Shown here in pieces: positions 18,411 to 29,543 of a stretch of 64,000 nt of DNA (position 1 is its first letter; each line of letters begins with the position of its first letter). Both the position numbers and the translations under genes were made by a program. The notes beneath the pieces were generated by a model. The model had not been told where the DNA came from, searched no databases, and saw only the letters and a list, made by a program, of their open reading frames with translations. Location: the NCBI RefSeq assembly GCF_009728735.1, contig NZ_CP024636.1, positions 3,847,319 through 3,911,318 on the forward strand, given 5' to 3'. Source of the stretch: Pantoea phytobeneficialis (GTDB taxonomy: Bacteria > Pseudomonadota > Gammaproteobacteria > Enterobacterales > Enterobacteriaceae).

Positions 18411-20146
18411 AGTTCAGGCCCCAGTCCGATATAAAATTGCAATCCATGCTCCTCATCATCACCAATCGGACGAGCGATATCGAGTTTGATTGGCCCGACC
18501 GGAGAAGCCCAGCGCACGCCAAAGCCCGCGCCAGTTTTAAAGTTGCTTTGTTTGATGTCGTTCACCGCTTCGCCGGAGTCGATGAACACCGCTCCCCACC
18601 ATTTTCCGGTCACGTTGTATTGATATTCGAGAGAACCGGTCGCCAGTTTCGAGGCGCCGGTCAGCTTACCGTTGTCATCGCGCGGTGAAATTCCCTGATA
18701 TTTGTAACCGCGAATGCTGCGGTCACCCCCGGCGAAGAAGCGTAAGTCGGGCGGGACTTTTTCAAAATCGTTGGTCTCAATCCAGCCAAGATTGCCGCGT
18801 AGCACAAAGCGATTCTTCTCACCCAGCGTGCGGATCCAGACGTTTTGCGCCTGTAAGATCAGGAAGTCGACATCTGAACCCCAGGTGGTATCCGACACAT
18901 CTGCTGAATAGCGCTGGGAATCGCCCCAGTTTGGCATCAAGCCACCACGCGAACGGGTACGGCTAAGGCTGACGCCGGGATACAGCAGCATGGTGGTGTT
19001 GGTGACGCTACCCTGGGTAAAGTGGTCGAGACTCCAGCGCAGGTTGACGGCTCTTTGCCAGCCGCTGCTGCTGTCCCAGTTACGTGACACGCCAAGCGTG
19101 GTGGTGTCAGCTTTGGTATCGTTCAGGTCGGTGCGTTTTACCCCACCGGAGAAGGTATAATATTGTTCCAGCGGGCTTTTCAGCAGCGGGACTTTATAGC
19201 TGAGATCGAGCTGCTGTTCCGGCGCGGAAATATAGGCGCTGGTGGTCAGGCTATGACCGCTGTCATTAATCCACGGCTTTTTCCAGGTGCCTTTCAGACG
19301 CGGCCCGACATCGGTGGAGTAACCGATACCGGTTTCGATGGTGTTTTCCGTGCGCGGAGAAACCACGGCATTGAGCGGCAACACTTTGGTTTGTCGCCCT
19401 TTATCAAATTCGGGTGCCACCACGACCGAGTTGAACCACCCCGTGGCGGAGAGACGGCGGTTTAGTTCTGCCAAATCGCGCGAGCTGTAGGGATCGCCCT
19501 CTTTAAACGGCACCAGATTGCGCAGATAGGCTTCATTAATCTGCGATCCCTGAAAAGTTACATCACCAAAGCGATAACGTGGGCCGCTGTCATAGTCGAT
19601 GTTCCAAAACGCCTCACGACGCTCCACTGACACGCCAAGCTGGCTCTGCTTAAAGTCACCGTCGAAATAACCATTACGCAGCGCCAGGCTGGAGAACCCG
19701 CTTTTAAATTTGTCGTAATCACCATGATTGAGCTGAGTACCCACCTTCGGGGTGCCCTGCTTAACCCAAGCTTTGTAGTCGGGATCGTTTTTCGCGGCGC
19801 CTTCCACCACGATGGTACTGCCGCCAATCTTGACAGGCTCTCCGGCCGTGACGCGCGCGATTAATACCGGGCGTCCCCCCTGCGGCGGTGCCGGACGCGA
19901 TTCGAAATCAATCTGAGGCTCATAGTAACCCAGGGCGCGTAGCCCCTCTTTAACCGCTACGGCAACACGCGCGCGGAAACGACCGTCGTTGGAAACCTCG
20001 TCGCTACCAATGGTGGAGAGGCGCGCCCTGACGTTTTTCTCTAAATCCCCGGATAAGCCTTCCAGCTGCAATCGCACCTTGGCCGCATGAAGGGCAGGTG
20101 CGACCAGCAACAGGCTGGCCATGCAATAAATATGAAATCGTGGCAC
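18407..20146 (-). CDS. tamA: Translocation and assembly module outer-membrane subunit TamA
   Basis: A 579-residue Omp85-family protein (E. coli 577). A signal peptide ends near LHA-AKVRLQ. Three POTRA domains cover about residues 22-265, and a 16-strand beta barrel follows, with the Omp85 motif GGDRSIRGY in the second half. The start codon is GTG, five bases after AGGAG. It forms the TAM complex with TamB. In E. coli msrA lies divergently upstream; it is absent here. Confidence 0.96.
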   Translation of the reverse strand: MPRFHIYCMASLLLVAPALHAAKVRLQLEGLSGDLEKNVRARLSTIGSDEVSNDGRFRARVAVAVKEGLRALGYYEPQIDFESRPAPPQGGRPVLIARVTAGEPVKIGGSTIVVEGAAKNDPDYKAWVKQGTPKVGTQLNHGDYDKFKSGFSSLALRNGYFDGDFKQSQLGVSVERREAFWNIDYDSGPRYRFGDVTFQGSQINEAYLRNLVPFKEGDPYSSRDLAELNRRLSATGWFNSVVVAPEFDKGRQTKVLPLNAVVSPRTENTIETGIGYSTDVGPRLKGTWKKPWINDSGHSLTTSAYISAPEQQLDLSYKVPLLKSPLEQYYTFSGGVKRTDLNDTKADTTTLGVSRNWDSSSGWQRAVNLRWSLDHFTQGSVTNTTMLLYPGVSLSRTRSRGGLMPNWGDSQRYSADVSDTTWGSDVDFLILQAQNVWIRTLGEKNRFVLRGNLGWIETNDFEKVPPDLRFFAGGDRSIRGYKYQGISPRDDNGKLTGASKLATGSLEYQYNVTGKWWGAVFIDSGEAVNDIKQSNFKTGAGFGVRWASPVGPIKLDIARPIGDDEEHGLQFYIGLGPEL

Positions 20147-20168
20147 GCTTACTCCTGTTAATAATGCC

Positions 20169-20196
20169 TGCCCCTATTCCGCAGGGGCATTTTTTT
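20169..20196 (+). terminator. Terminator-like hairpin antisense to the tamA leader
   Basis: TGCCCCT/AGGGGCA stem followed on the plus strand by seven T residues, so it would stop plus-strand transcription running antisense out of tamA. On the minus strand it forms a hairpin inside the tamA 5' leader. Confidence 0.6.
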
Positions 20197-20413
20197 GTTT
20201 CGCGGGTAAAACCCGTGCAGGCATACCCATCAGCATAGCCGCTCTTTTCCCCGAACAGCTGCGTAAAAACGGCAATTAAGCCAAATCGTGTCTATTGTCG
20301 GCAAATGACCGGAGCGATACAACAACGAAGCGGCGCTTCTGCGGGTTCTTGACAAGCACTCAGACTAATCTTAAGCGCTGTTACGTCTCCGCTGGCGGCA
20401 TGATGAGCGCTGC

Positions 20414-20422
20414 TGCTATAAT
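20414..20422 (+). promoter_or_regulatory. Extended -10 promoter for paeA
   Basis: TGCTATAAT, a perfect extended -10 element. Transcription would start near 20429 and give a 5' leader of about 170 nt. Confidence 0.6.
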
Positions 20423-20472
20423 CACCGTCCGGCAGGCATCGCCTGCTTTCATTTCTGCCCCGACGTTTACTG

Positions 20473-20576
20473 ACTTGTCGAATTGGCGCAGACATTTTTG
20501 GCACGGATAGCCCTGTTTGACTGGTAAGTACCGGATGTACGCCCTTTCTGAGCTGCCCAGGCCAAAAATGACAAGT
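20473..20576 (+). promoter_or_regulatory. Structured 5' leader of paeA, candidate cis-regulatory RNA
   Basis: Two upstream segments, ACTTGTC (20473-20479) and CATTTTTGGC (20493-20502), are complementary to the contiguous stretch GCCAAAAATGACAAGT (20561-20576). This makes a long bulged stem that encloses about 58 nt with a smaller GTAC/GTAC hairpin. The stem ends 21 nt before the paeA ATG. It matches no riboswitch class that I recognise. Confidence 0.5.
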
Positions 20577-20597
20577 GATTAACCCAACGGACCATTT

Positions 20598-21941
20598 ATG
20601 CTCGATAGCTTACTTGTCATTCTTTTACTGATTATTATCAGTGCCTTTTTTTCTCTGTCGGAAATCTCGCTGGCGGCTGCCCGCAAGATCAAGCTTAAAC
20701 TGCTGGCTGATGAAGGAAATATTAATGCTCAGCGTGTCCTGAAGATGCAGGAGACGCCGGGTATGTTCTTTACCGTGGTGCAGATTGGCCTGAACGCGGT
20801 GGCGATCCTCGGTGGTATCGTCGGCGATGCGGCCTTCTCCCCCGCTTTTAACTCGCTGTTCACCCGTTTTGTCTCGCCAGAGCTGGCCGATCAACTGAGC
20901 TTTATTTGCTCCTTCACCATCGTCACCAGCATGTTCATTCTGTTTGCCGATTTAACCCCGAAACGGGTTGGCATGATCGCCCCGGAAGCCATTGCGCTGC
21001 GTATCATCAATCCGATGCGCTTTTGCCTGCTGGTGTTCCGCCCGTTGGTATGGCTGTTTAACGGACTCGCGAACGTCTTCTTCCGTATTTTTAACCTGCC
21101 GATGGTGCGTAAGGACGACATCACCTCCGATGACATCTACGCCGTGGTGGAAGCCGGTGCACTGGCCGGGGTGTTGCGTAAGCAGGAACATGAGCTGATT
21201 GAGAACGTGTTCGAGCTGGAGTCCCGCACCGTGCCTTCTTCCATGACGTCGCGTGAAAATATCGTCTGGTTTGATCTGCACGAAGACGAAAGCAGCCTGA
21301 AAGCGAAAATCGCCGAGCACCCGCACTCCAAATTCCTCGTCTGCGATGGCGATATTGACCATATTGTCGGTTATGTCGATTCCAAAGAGTTACTGCTGCG
21401 CGTACTGGGTAATCAAAGCATGACGCTAAACAGCGGCGTGCAAATTCGCTCTGCGTTGATTGTGCCGGATACGCTGACGTTATCCGAAGCACTGGAAAGT
21501 TTTAAAACCGCCGGTGAAGATTTTGCGGTGATTATGAACGAATACGCGCTGGTGGTCGGTATTATCACGCTCAATGATGTGATGACCACCCTGATGGGCG
21601 ATCTGGTCGGTCAGGGGCTCGAAGAACAGATTGTGGCGCGTGATGAGAATTCGTGGCTGGTGGAAGGCGGTACGCCGATTGATGACGTGATGCGCGTGCT
21701 GCATATCGATGAGTTCCCACAGTCGGGCAACTATGAAACCATCGGCGGCTTTATGATGTATATGCTGCGCAAGATCCCGAAACGTACTGATTTTGTGAAG
21801 TTTGCGGGTTATAAGTTTGAAGTGGTGGATATCGACAGCTATCGCATCGACCAGTTGCTGGTAACGCGTATTGATGAACGCCCGCCGGTGCTGAATGTGG
21901 CGAAAAACGCCGCCGCTGATGCTGAAAATCCCTCATCGTAA
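20598..21941 (+). CDS. paeA: Cadaverine/putrescine exporter PaeA (YtfL)
   Basis: A 447-residue inner-membrane protein of the UPF0053/CorC-HlyC family, identical in length to E. coli YtfL (PaeA), which exports polyamines under stationary-phase stress. Layout: an N-terminal CNNM-type membrane domain (about residues 1-190) with three or four helices and TVVQIGLNAVAILGG; two CBS domains (about 200-340) with LVVGIITLNDVMTTLMGDLV; and a C-terminal CorC_HlyC domain (WLVEGGTPIDDVMR). It is monocistronic with a clear terminator. Confidence 0.93.
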   Translation: MLDSLLVILLLIIISAFFSLSEISLAAARKIKLKLLADEGNINAQRVLKMQETPGMFFTVVQIGLNAVAILGGIVGDAAFSPAFNSLFTRFVSPELADQLSFICSFTIVTSMFILFADLTPKRVGMIAPEAIALRIINPMRFCLLVFRPLVWLFNGLANVFFRIFNLPMVRKDDITSDDIYAVVEAGALAGVLRKQEHELIENVFELESRTVPSSMTSRENIVWFDLHEDESSLKAKIAEHPHSKFLVCDGDIDHIVGYVDSKELLLRVLGNQSMTLNSGVQIRSALIVPDTLTLSEALESFKTAGEDFAVIMNEYALVVGIITLNDVMTTLMGDLVGQGLEEQIVARDENSWLVEGGTPIDDVMRVLHIDEFPQSGNYETIGGFMMYMLRKIPKRTDFVKFAGYKFEVVDIDSYRIDQLLVTRIDERPPVLNVAKNAAADAENPSS

Positions 21942-21960
21942 CCACGCGATAAAAAATTCA

Positions 21961-21984
21961 GGGCGCCATCGGCGCCCTTTCTTC
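21961..21984. terminator. Bidirectional terminator between paeA and ytfK
   Basis: GGGCGCC/GGCGCCC stem with an ATC loop, TTTCTTCT after it on the plus strand and a T-run on the minus strand. It serves the convergent genes paeA and ytfK. Confidence 0.85.
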
Positions 21985-21987
21985 TGC

Positions 21988-22194
21988 TTAATTGTACTCG
22001 GCTTGTAGCCGCAGCACCTGGCGATTGATTTCGGACATCACGCTTAAGTGCTGCACGTCTTTGACGCGCGGGATAAGCACCTTCCCTTTATCGAACTCGA
22101 ATGCGCCAACGTCCTTGATGTACAACCTTCCTTTAAATAGCGTTTTTACGTATTTCGCAATTTGCAGCGGATTATAACGCTGGAAGATCTTCAT
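21988..22194 (-). CDS. ytfK: YtfK, activator of the SpoT alarmone response
   Basis: A 68-residue DUF1107 protein nearly identical to E. coli YtfK ([11 protein letters not shown] at the start, [15 protein letters not shown] in the middle). YtfK shifts SpoT toward (p)ppGpp synthesis under phosphate or fatty-acid starvation. The frame is open upstream to 22371, but ATG 22194 is the family start. In E. coli it responds to PhoB; no convincing Pho box was found here. Confidence 0.93.
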   Translation of the reverse strand: MKIFQRYNPLQIAKYVKTLFKGRLYIKDVGAFEFDKGKVLIPRVKDVQHLSVMSEINRQVLRLQAEYN

Positions 22195-22512
22195 GCTGTT
22201 CTTAACTCCTGTACAGATGTAAAACGCTTCGCCGTTGCCAAAATCGGTACGAGCCCATGAAGCGCAAATGAGGCCTAAACTATAGAACATCCTGCGTTGC
22301 GGATGTTCCGAAAAAATGATTTTTTTACTGAATTGACACATCATTACAGAACACTCTGTTATCACGGTCACACAATCCAGTATAAACCTTCGGACATTAA
22401 GGAATTGTGGCGTTGGTTACAAAGCTGTGAACTCGCCGCGACAGGGCGCATCATCCACGCTTATTATTGCAGGAACATGACCAACTGGTCTGATCACTCA
22501 GGAGCAACTTTC
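22195..22512. other. Divergent regulatory region between ytfK and ytfJ
   Basis: 318 bp without a credible gene. It contains a perfect inverted repeat, GAACATCC-N8-GGATGTTC, at 22285-22308, followed by an A/T-rich stretch. The repeat could be an operator shared by the two genes. An open frame (22297-22512) upstream of ytfJ lacks a ribosome-binding site and is not called. Confidence 0.5.
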
Positions 22513-23067
22513 ATGCGATTGCCACATCTGGTGTTTGCACTGGCGCTACTTTTACCTAATCTCGCTGCGGCACACCTGTTCAAACAGGGGGAGCGCGTAC
22601 CTGCGGTCGGTATCAATGACAAAGGAGAATTGCTCTGGCAGCAGGATAAATTTAGTTATCGCCCGTGGAATAGCGCGCAGCTCATCGGCAAAGTGCGGGT
22701 CATCCAGCATATTGCCGGGCGATCGTCAGCTAAAGAACAAAATGCGGCATTGGTTGAAGCCATTAAAGCCGCCGGTCTGCCACATGACCGCTACCAGACC
22801 ACCACCGTGGTCAATACTGACGATGCCATTCCAGGCACCGGTATGTTTGTACGTAGCAGCATCGAAAGTAATAAGCAGCAATATCCGTGGTCGCAATTTA
22901 TCGTCGATAGCAACGGCAACGCGCGTAAAGCCTGGCAACTGGAAAGTGGCGGTTCAGCGGTGGTGGTGCTGGATAAGAGCGGGCATGTGCAGTTCGCCAA
23001 AGATGGTGCACTGACGCAACAAGAAGTACAGCAGGTGATGACGCTGTTACATCAACTGCTGAAGTAG
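22513..23067 (+). CDS. ytfJ: Periplasmic thioredoxin-fold protein YtfJ
   Basis: A 184-residue secreted protein, the same length as E. coli YtfJ. The signal peptide ends at LAAA-HLFKQG. The core motifs IGKVRVIQHIAGR and VVNTDDAIPGTGMFV are conserved. The fold is thioredoxin-like but no CxxC pair is present, so redox activity is unlikely. ATG 22513 follows AGGAG by eight bases. Function is not established. Confidence 0.92.
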   Translation: MRLPHLVFALALLLPNLAAAHLFKQGERVPAVGINDKGELLWQQDKFSYRPWNSAQLIGKVRVIQHIAGRSSAKEQNAALVEAIKAAGLPHDRYQTTTVVNTDDAIPGTGMFVRSSIESNKQQYPWSQFIVDSNGNARKAWQLESGGSAVVVLDKSGHVQFAKDGALTQQEVQQVMTLLHQLLK

Positions 23068-23153
23068 CGGCGCGATTTATCGCGTGCCCTGGCCTTTCAA
23101 CGGCGCGATTTATCGCGCGCCCTGGCCCTTCAACGGCGCGATTTATCGCGCCG
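23068..23153. repeat. Tandem REP-like palindromes, 33 bp period
   Basis: Units start at 23068, 23101 and 23134. Each begins CGGCGCGATTTATCGCG, and the first two continue GCCCTGGCC-TTCAA with single-base differences. The third ends as a full palindrome. They fill the gap between convergent ytfJ and cysQ and share their core with the palindromes at 6678 and 9258. Confidence 0.88.
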
Positions 23154-23172
23154 TTACGTTACGGTTTGCGGA

Positions 23173-23919
23173 TCAAAACAGCGACACGCGAAAGCCAGGA
23201 TTGAGGAACGATTCACGCGGAGCATAGTCAAGGGTTTTGCCGGTCCAGTCATGCACATGCGCGCCTGCGGCGATCGCGACGGCGTGTCCGGCACCGGTAT
23301 CCCAAATGTTAGTTGGTCCAAAGCGCGGGTAGAGTTGGGCCTTCCCCTCTGCTACCAGGCAGAATTTTAGTGATGAGCCGATGGCCGTCGTCTGATGTTC
23401 ACCCAACTGCTGCAAATACTCTTTCAGTTCCTCATCCTTATCAAAATGGGAACGGCTGATCACCACCAGCGGCGGGCGTGCATCGCGCACATGCACCTGG
23501 GTTTTGTTGCCCCCTTCTTCTTTCCAGGCTTTGCCTTCCGCAGCGGAATAAAGCACGCCGATGGCGGGCGCATACACCACACCCAGCACGGGTTTTCCTT
23601 TTTCAATCAGGGCGATATTTACCGTGAACTCACCATTACGCTTGATAAACTCTTTGGTACCGTCCAGCGGATCGACCAGCCAGTAACGCTGCCAGTGCTG
23701 ACGGATTTCCCAGCCTGGTGGATCTTCCTCTGACAACACCGGTACGTCAGGCGTCAGGCTATTCAGCCCGCTCACAATGACTTTATGCGCGGCGAGATCA
23801 GCTGCCGTGACCGGAGAGTCGTCAGCCTTGCGTTCGATATCCATCGGCTGTACGCCGTTGTAAACCTGCATAATCGCATCGCCCGCCTCACGAGCCAGCT
23901 GGCAAATTTGCTCTAACAT
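23173..23919 (-). CDS. cysQ: 3'(2'),5'-bisphosphate nucleotidase CysQ
   Basis: A 248-residue member of the inositol-phosphatase superfamily (E. coli 246). It removes the 3'-phosphate from PAP, a by-product of sulfate assimilation. Metal-binding motifs are intact: SEED at 63-66, DPLDGTKEF at 83-91, and [10 protein letters not shown] near the C-terminus. It is divergent from cpdB, as in E. coli. Confidence 0.95.
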   Translation of the reverse strand: MLEQICQLAREAGDAIMQVYNGVQPMDIERKADDSPVTAADLAAHKVIVSGLNSLTPDVPVLSEEDPPGWEIRQHWQRYWLVDPLDGTKEFIKRNGEFTVNIALIEKGKPVLGVVYAPAIGVLYSAAEGKAWKEEGGNKTQVHVRDARPPLVVISRSHFDKDEELKEYLQQLGEHQTTAIGSSLKFCLVAEGKAQLYPRFGPTNIWDTGAGHAVAIAAGAHVHDWTGKTLDYAPRESFLNPGFRVSLF

Positions 23920-24203
23920 ACTTCACCTCTTTTTCTGCTGATTCTGCTTACTCGCTGCCAACGGTAAACCTGTATCCATTTTAGCAGGCGACCCGTGTTA
24001 CCCGAGGCACACGCCGGGGCGAGCGCAATCTATTTTAATATCAATATCATAGTTCAACGCATGCCGTCATCTGTGACCTGATGCTCTGTGGCATCGGTAC
24101 AGCCACATGGCAAAACCCTGAAGCACATCACGTTTTCATCTGACAATTTGTCACCTTTTTACATTATTTTGAGAGGCCAATTGGACAGCAACAAGGAGGC
24201 AAC

Positions 24204-26150
24204 ATGTTCAAAGTGAGCATGGCGTTACTGACATTCGGCCTTTCAGCCGCTCTGGCACAGGCCGCAACGGTGGATTTGCGCATTCTGGAAACCACCGATC
24301 TGCACAGCAATATGATGGACTTTGACTATTACAAAGACACCCCAACAGAAAAGTTTGGCCTGGTACTTACCGCCACGCTGATTCATCAGGCGCGTTCGCA
24401 AGTCAAAAATAGCGTGCTGGTGGACAATGGCGACATCATTCAGGGCAGCCCGCTCGGTGATTACATGGCAGCGAAAGGGTTGAAACCCGGCGAAGTCCAT
24501 CCGGTGTACAAAGCGCTTAATACGCTGGATTACAGCGTTGGTAATCTCGGCAACCACGAATTTAATTATGGCCTGCCTTATTTGAAAAAAGCGCTGGCGG
24601 GCGCGCGTTTTCCTTATGTGAACGCCAACATTATTGACCTGAAAAGCGGAAAACCGCTGTTTACCCCTTATCTTATTAAAGAAACGACCGTCACTGACCG
24701 CGACGGGAAGCCACAAAAGTTAAAAATCGGTTACATCGGCTTCGTTCCGCCGCAGATTATGATCTGGGATCGCAACAATCTACAGGGAAAAGTTCGCGTT
24801 GATGACATCACGGAAACAGCGAAGCGTTATGTGCCGGAAATGCGTACAAAAGGTGCTGAAATAATCATCGCTATCCCACATTCCGGTTTAAGCAGTGAGC
24901 CGTATCACGCCCTGGCGGAAAACTCGGTTTACTACCTCAGCCAGGTTCCAGGCATTGATGCCATCATGTTTGGGCATGCGCATGCGGTGTTCCCGAGTAA
25001 AGATTTTGCCGCTATTAAAGGCGCAGACATTGCACAGGGGACGCTGAATGGCGTGCCCGCCGTGATGCCTGGCATGTGGGGCGATCACCTCGGTGTAGTC
25101 GATCTGGTGTTGGATAACGCCGGCGGTCACTGGCAGGTGAAGCAGGGCAAAGCCGAGGCGCGTCCGATTTATGATAGTGTGACCAAAAAATCACTGGCTG
25201 CTGAAGACGTCGGGTTGGTGAAAGTACTGGCACAGGATCATCGTGCTACGCGCGCCTTTGTCGCCAAACCGATCGGCAAATCCGCTGATGTGATGTACAG
25301 CTATCTCTCGCTGGTACAGGACGATCCTACAGTGCAGATCGTCAATAACGCCCAGCGTGCCTATGTTGAACATTTTGTTCAGGGCGATCCCGATCTCAGC
25401 CGCTTGCCGGTACTGAGTGCGGCGGCCCCATTCAAAGCGGGTGGTCGCAAAAACGATCCGACCAGCTACGTGGAAGTGGAGAAAGGCAATCTAACCTTCC
25501 GCAATGCCGCAGACCTCTATCTCTATCCCAACACCCTGGTGGTAATGAAGGTCAGCGGGGAGCAGGTGAAGGAGTGGCTGGAGTGTTCTGCCGGGCAGTT
25601 TAACCAGATCGATCCACACAGCACTCAACCACAATCGCTGATCAACTGGGACTTCCGCACCTATAACTTTGATGTCATTGACGGCGTGCAGTATCAGATT
25701 GATGTCACCCAACCGGCGCGCTACGACAACGAATGTCAGCTGATCAATAAAGATGCCTCACGTATTAAGGATCTCACCTGGCAGGGCAAACCCATTGATC
25801 CCGGCATGACATTCCTGGTGGCAACCAATAACTATCGCGCTTACGGCGGCAAATTTGCGGGGACAGGAGATAAGTTTGTGGCGTTTGCTTCGCCCGATGA
25901 GAACCGCTCGGTGGTAGCGGCTTATATCAGCAGCGAAACCAAAGCGCATGGCGAGGTTAAACCGCAGGCGGATCATAACTGGCGTCTGGCAGCGATTCAT
26001 ACCTCTACGCCGTTAGATATCCGTTTCGAAACCGCACCTGGCGCGAAAGCTACTGGCTTTATCCAGCAACACGCGGATTATCCGATGAAAGCGGTAGGAA
26101 GTGACGAGATTGGTTTTGCGATTTGGCAGGTAAATTTACAACAGCAGTGA
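24204..26150 (+). CDS. cpdB: 2',3'-cyclic-nucleotide 2'-phosphodiesterase/3'-nucleotidase
   Basis: A 648-residue periplasmic bifunctional enzyme (E. coli 647) that salvages nucleosides from 2',3'-cyclic and 3'-nucleotides. A signal peptide ends at ALAQA (about residue 21). The calcineurin-like metallophosphatase domain has [29 protein letters not shown] and FGHAHAVFP. The C-terminal 5'-nucleotidase domain binds the base. AAGGAGG precedes the ATG. CTGACA-N16-CATTAT at 24140-24167 is a possible promoter. Confidence 0.96.
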   Translation: MFKVSMALLTFGLSAALAQAATVDLRILETTDLHSNMMDFDYYKDTPTEKFGLVLTATLIHQARSQVKNSVLVDNGDIIQGSPLGDYMAAKGLKPGEVHPVYKALNTLDYSVGNLGNHEFNYGLPYLKKALAGARFPYVNANIIDLKSGKPLFTPYLIKETTVTDRDGKPQKLKIGYIGFVPPQIMIWDRNNLQGKVRVDDITETAKRYVPEMRTKGAEIIIAIPHSGLSSEPYHALAENSVYYLSQVPGIDAIMFGHAHAVFPSKDFAAIKGADIAQGTLNGVPAVMPGMWGDHLGVVDLVLDNAGGHWQVKQGKAEARPIYDSVTKKSLAAEDVGLVKVLAQDHRATRAFVAKPIGKSADVMYSYLSLVQDDPTVQIVNNAQRAYVEHFVQGDPDLSRLPVLSAAAPFKAGGRKNDPTSYVEVEKGNLTFRNAADLYLYPNTLVVMKVSGEQVKEWLECSAGQFNQIDPHSTQPQSLINWDFRTYNFDVIDGVQYQIDVTQPARYDNECQLINKDASRIKDLTWQGKPIDPGMTFLVATNNYRAYGGKFAGTGDKFVAFASPDENRSVVAAYISSETKAHGEVKPQADHNWRLAAIHTSTPLDIRFETAPGAKATGFIQQHADYPMKAVGSDEIGFAIWQVNLQQQ

Positions 26151-26156
26151 GGGATG

Positions 26157-26180
26157 GCGGGCGGCAAATCGCCGCCCTGC
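26157..26180. terminator. Hairpin between convergent cpdB and fklB
   Basis: GGGCGGC/GCCGCCC stem with an AAATC loop in the 37 bp gap. No T-run follows on either strand, so a terminator role is only possible. Confidence 0.4.
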
Positions 26181-26187
26181 CTGAGCC

Positions 26188-26808
26188 TTACAGGATTTCC
26201 AGCAGCTCTACTTCAAAGATCAGGGTGCTGAACGGCGGGATGGAGGCACCCGCGCCACGCTCACCGTAGGCAATGTTATGAGGGATAACCAGTTCCCATT
26301 TGGAACCAACCGGCATCAGGGTCAGAGCCTCAATCCAGCCGGCAATCACGCCGCTTACCGGGAATTCTGCCGGTTCGCCACGCGCCACAGAGCTATCAAA
26401 CACGGTGCCGTCAATCAGTTTACCGGTGTAGTGCACACGCACGCGGTCCTGACGAGACGGGATAGCCCCATCACCCTGTTTGATCACGCTGAATTGCAGA
26501 CCTGATTCGGTGCTGCTTACGCCTTCACGCTGTGCGTTCTGCTCAAGGAACTTCTGACCTTCTGCCGCCATCGCCTGTACGCGCTCACGACGCACGCCTT
26601 CAGCACGCTCGTGTACTTCGCGCAGGGCGCGGTGAACCACATCAACCGGAACTGCCGGTGAATTCCCTTCCAGCGCGTCGCGCAGGCCCGCGAGCAGCGC
26701 TTCCGGCTGCAAACCTTGCAGTCCGGACTCCAGCAGCTGCTGGCCTACCTGTAAACCGATACCGTAACTTGCTTGTGCTTCGACGCTGTCGAATGAAGGG
26801 GTTGTCAT
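26188..26808 (-). CDS. fklB: FKBP-type peptidyl-prolyl isomerase FklB (FKBP22)
   Basis: A 206-residue cytoplasmic prolyl isomerase, the same length as E. coli FKBP22. The N-terminal half is a helical dimerisation domain. The C-terminal FKBP domain (about residues 100-206) has [16 protein letters not shown], a GWIEAL variant of the usual GWxEAL motif, and [13 protein letters not shown]. It acts on protein folding and is divergent from oapA. Confidence 0.95.
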   Translation of the reverse strand: MTTPSFDSVEAQASYGIGLQVGQQLLESGLQGLQPEALLAGLRDALEGNSPAVPVDVVHRALREVHERAEGVRRERVQAMAAEGQKFLEQNAQREGVSSTESGLQFSVIKQGDGAIPSRQDRVRVHYTGKLIDGTVFDSSVARGEPAEFPVSGVIAGWIEALTLMPVGSKWELVIPHNIAYGERGAGASIPPFSTLIFEVELLEIL

Positions 26809-27024
26809 CTTGTTTCCTTAATCCCGGAGAAAAATAGAAACGGCAGCATAACAGCGCAGGCCGCTGGCGTAAAATCTCGCGCATCACAGATGACATTTCT
26901 CAGGGAAAGAGAAACAATACAGACGTCAAATTTTTCAATGCTGGCAGGCACTTCGTGCCCACATTGCCCATACTACACTAGAGGAGAGGATGAGCCTTTC
27001 CTCCGTCGAGATAAGAGAGAATAC

Positions 27025-27669
27025 ATGGGCCAGATCGCCCCACGACGTCGCAGGACGCGCGCATCGCGTACTTTTTTACCCTGGTTGCAACGTTGGCTGC
27101 CGCAAGGTAAACGCCAGGCCGCCAGTGAGGAGGTTTCACGAATGGCTTCAGCTACCCCTTCCCGCTTTGTTGGCGGTCTGCACCGCGTCTGGCATCTGCT
27201 GGACAATGTTCGCTGGATGGATCCCCTGCCCGCGCTGCACCGGCGCGGTATCGTGATTGCGCTGCTGGTTATCCTGTTAGCCTTTCTGTGGCCCAGCAGC
27301 ACGCCGCAGTATCCGGTGGAACGCCCGGTCAGCGAAAGCGCACCCAAAGAGGTACCGATGCAGGCGGAGATTTATGACAACAAGAGCACACCAGCCGCTG
27401 ATTCACAGGGTGAGTGGCACACCTATACCGTTGCCTCTGGCCAGACGCTGGCGCAGCTGTTTCGCGATAACAATTTACCGGTGAATGATGTGTTTGCGAT
27501 GGCACGAGTGGAAGGCAACGATCAACCGCTAAGTGCGTTGCAAAGTGGTCAGCAGGTGAAAATTCGTCAGAATGCCCAGGGTGTGGTGACAGGATTAACC
27601 GTGGACAGCGGCAACGGACCGGTGCTGTTTACCCGTCAGCCAGACGGCAGCTTTATCCGCGCGCAATAA
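27025..27669 (+). CDS. oapA: Cell-envelope opacity-associated protein OapA (YtfB)
   Basis: A 214-residue cell-division-associated envelope protein. A basic cytoplasmic N-terminus (RRRRTRASR) and the OapA_N motif WMDPLPALHRRG precede one membrane anchor (about residues 75-92), a linker, and a C-terminal LysM-like OapA domain (HTYTVASGQTLAQLFRDN) that binds glycan. AGAGAGA lies before ATG 27025. A later ATG at 27142 would remove the basic tail and bring the protein nearer E. coli YtfB, so the start is uncertain. Confidence 0.85.
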   Translation: MGQIAPRRRRTRASRTFLPWLQRWLPQGKRQAASEEVSRMASATPSRFVGGLHRVWHLLDNVRWMDPLPALHRRGIVIALLVILLAFLWPSSTPQYPVERPVSESAPKEVPMQAEIYDNKSTPAADSQGEWHTYTVASGQTLAQLFRDNNLPVNDVFAMARVEGNDQPLSALQSGQQVKIRQNAQGVVTGLTVDSGNGPVLFTRQPDGSFIRAQ

Positions 27670-27672
27670 CAA

Positions 27673-27697
27673 AAAAGCCGGCACAAGGCCGGCTTTT
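27673..27697. terminator. Bidirectional terminator between oapA and rplI
   Basis: AAAAGCCGGC/GCCGGCTTTT stem with a five-base loop and T-runs on both strands. It closes the rpsF-rplI operon on the minus strand. Confidence 0.92.
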
Positions 27698-27715
27698 CCG
27701 CATTACCGAGTAAAA

Positions 27716-28165
27716 TTACTCAGCAACTACATTCACAACCAGTTTCGCGAACACATCGCCGTGAACCTGGAAGTCAACTTCGTGCTCACCAACGGTGCGC
27801 AGAACGCCGTTCGGCAGACGAACTTCGCTCTTAGACACTTCAACGCCAGCTGCAGTTACAGCGTCAGCGATGTCGCGAGTACCGATGGAACCGAACAGTT
27901 TACCTTCGTCGCCTGCTTTAGACGCAACGGTAACGCTGCCCAGAGCATTGATTTTCTCAGCGCGCGCGTTAGCAGCTGCCAGAACTTCAGCCAGTTTGGC
28001 TTCCAGTTCAGCGCGACGAGCTTCGAATTGCTCCAGATTTTTCTTGGTAGCTGGTACCGCTTTCTGCTGCGGGAACAGGAAGTTACGTGCGTAACCCGCT
28101 GCAACGTTTACCAGGTCACCCAGGTTACCCAGGTTTACTACTTTATCAAGCAGAATAACTTGCAT
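27716..28165 (-). CDS. rplI: 50S ribosomal protein bL9
   Basis: A 149-residue protein with the bL9 start [16 protein letters not shown], a long connecting helix and the C-terminal domain. It binds 23S rRNA near the L1 stalk and helps hold the reading frame between adjacent ribosomes. It is the last gene of rpsF-priB-rpsR-rplI. Confidence 0.98.
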   Translation of the reverse strand: MQVILLDKVVNLGNLGDLVNVAAGYARNFLFPQQKAVPATKKNLEQFEARRAELEAKLAEVLAAANARAEKINALGSVTVASKAGDEGKLFGSIGTRDIADAVTAAGVEVSKSEVRLPNGVLRTVGEHEVDFQVHGDVFAKLVVNVVAE

Positions 28166-28203
28166 TACCTTATCCTCTTAAAGTCGTGGTTGACGGCGGC
28201 CGA

Positions 28204-28753
<550 letters not shown>

Positions 28754-28759
28754 GTTGGA

Positions 28760-29543
<784 letters not shown>

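Larger units (their letters stand above)
20147..20597. other. Gene-free 451 bp region between tamA and paeA
   Basis: No credible gene is present. It holds the tamA leader (minus strand), a plus-strand hairpin with a T-run, an extended -10 promoter at 20414-20422 and a long structured leader for paeA. A TTGACA at 20349-20354 has no matching -10 on the plus strand. Confidence 0.7.

Noticed and set aside
22297..22512. N-terminal extension of YtfJ
   Set aside because: The signal peptide and the ribosome-binding site fit ATG 22513, which also gives the E. coli length.
26990..27256. Open frame starting at an ATG just after GAGGAGAGG, upstream of and overlapping oapA out of frame
   Set aside because: The protein has no recognisable features and overlaps the real OapA coding frame. 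The purine run is also too close to its ATG.
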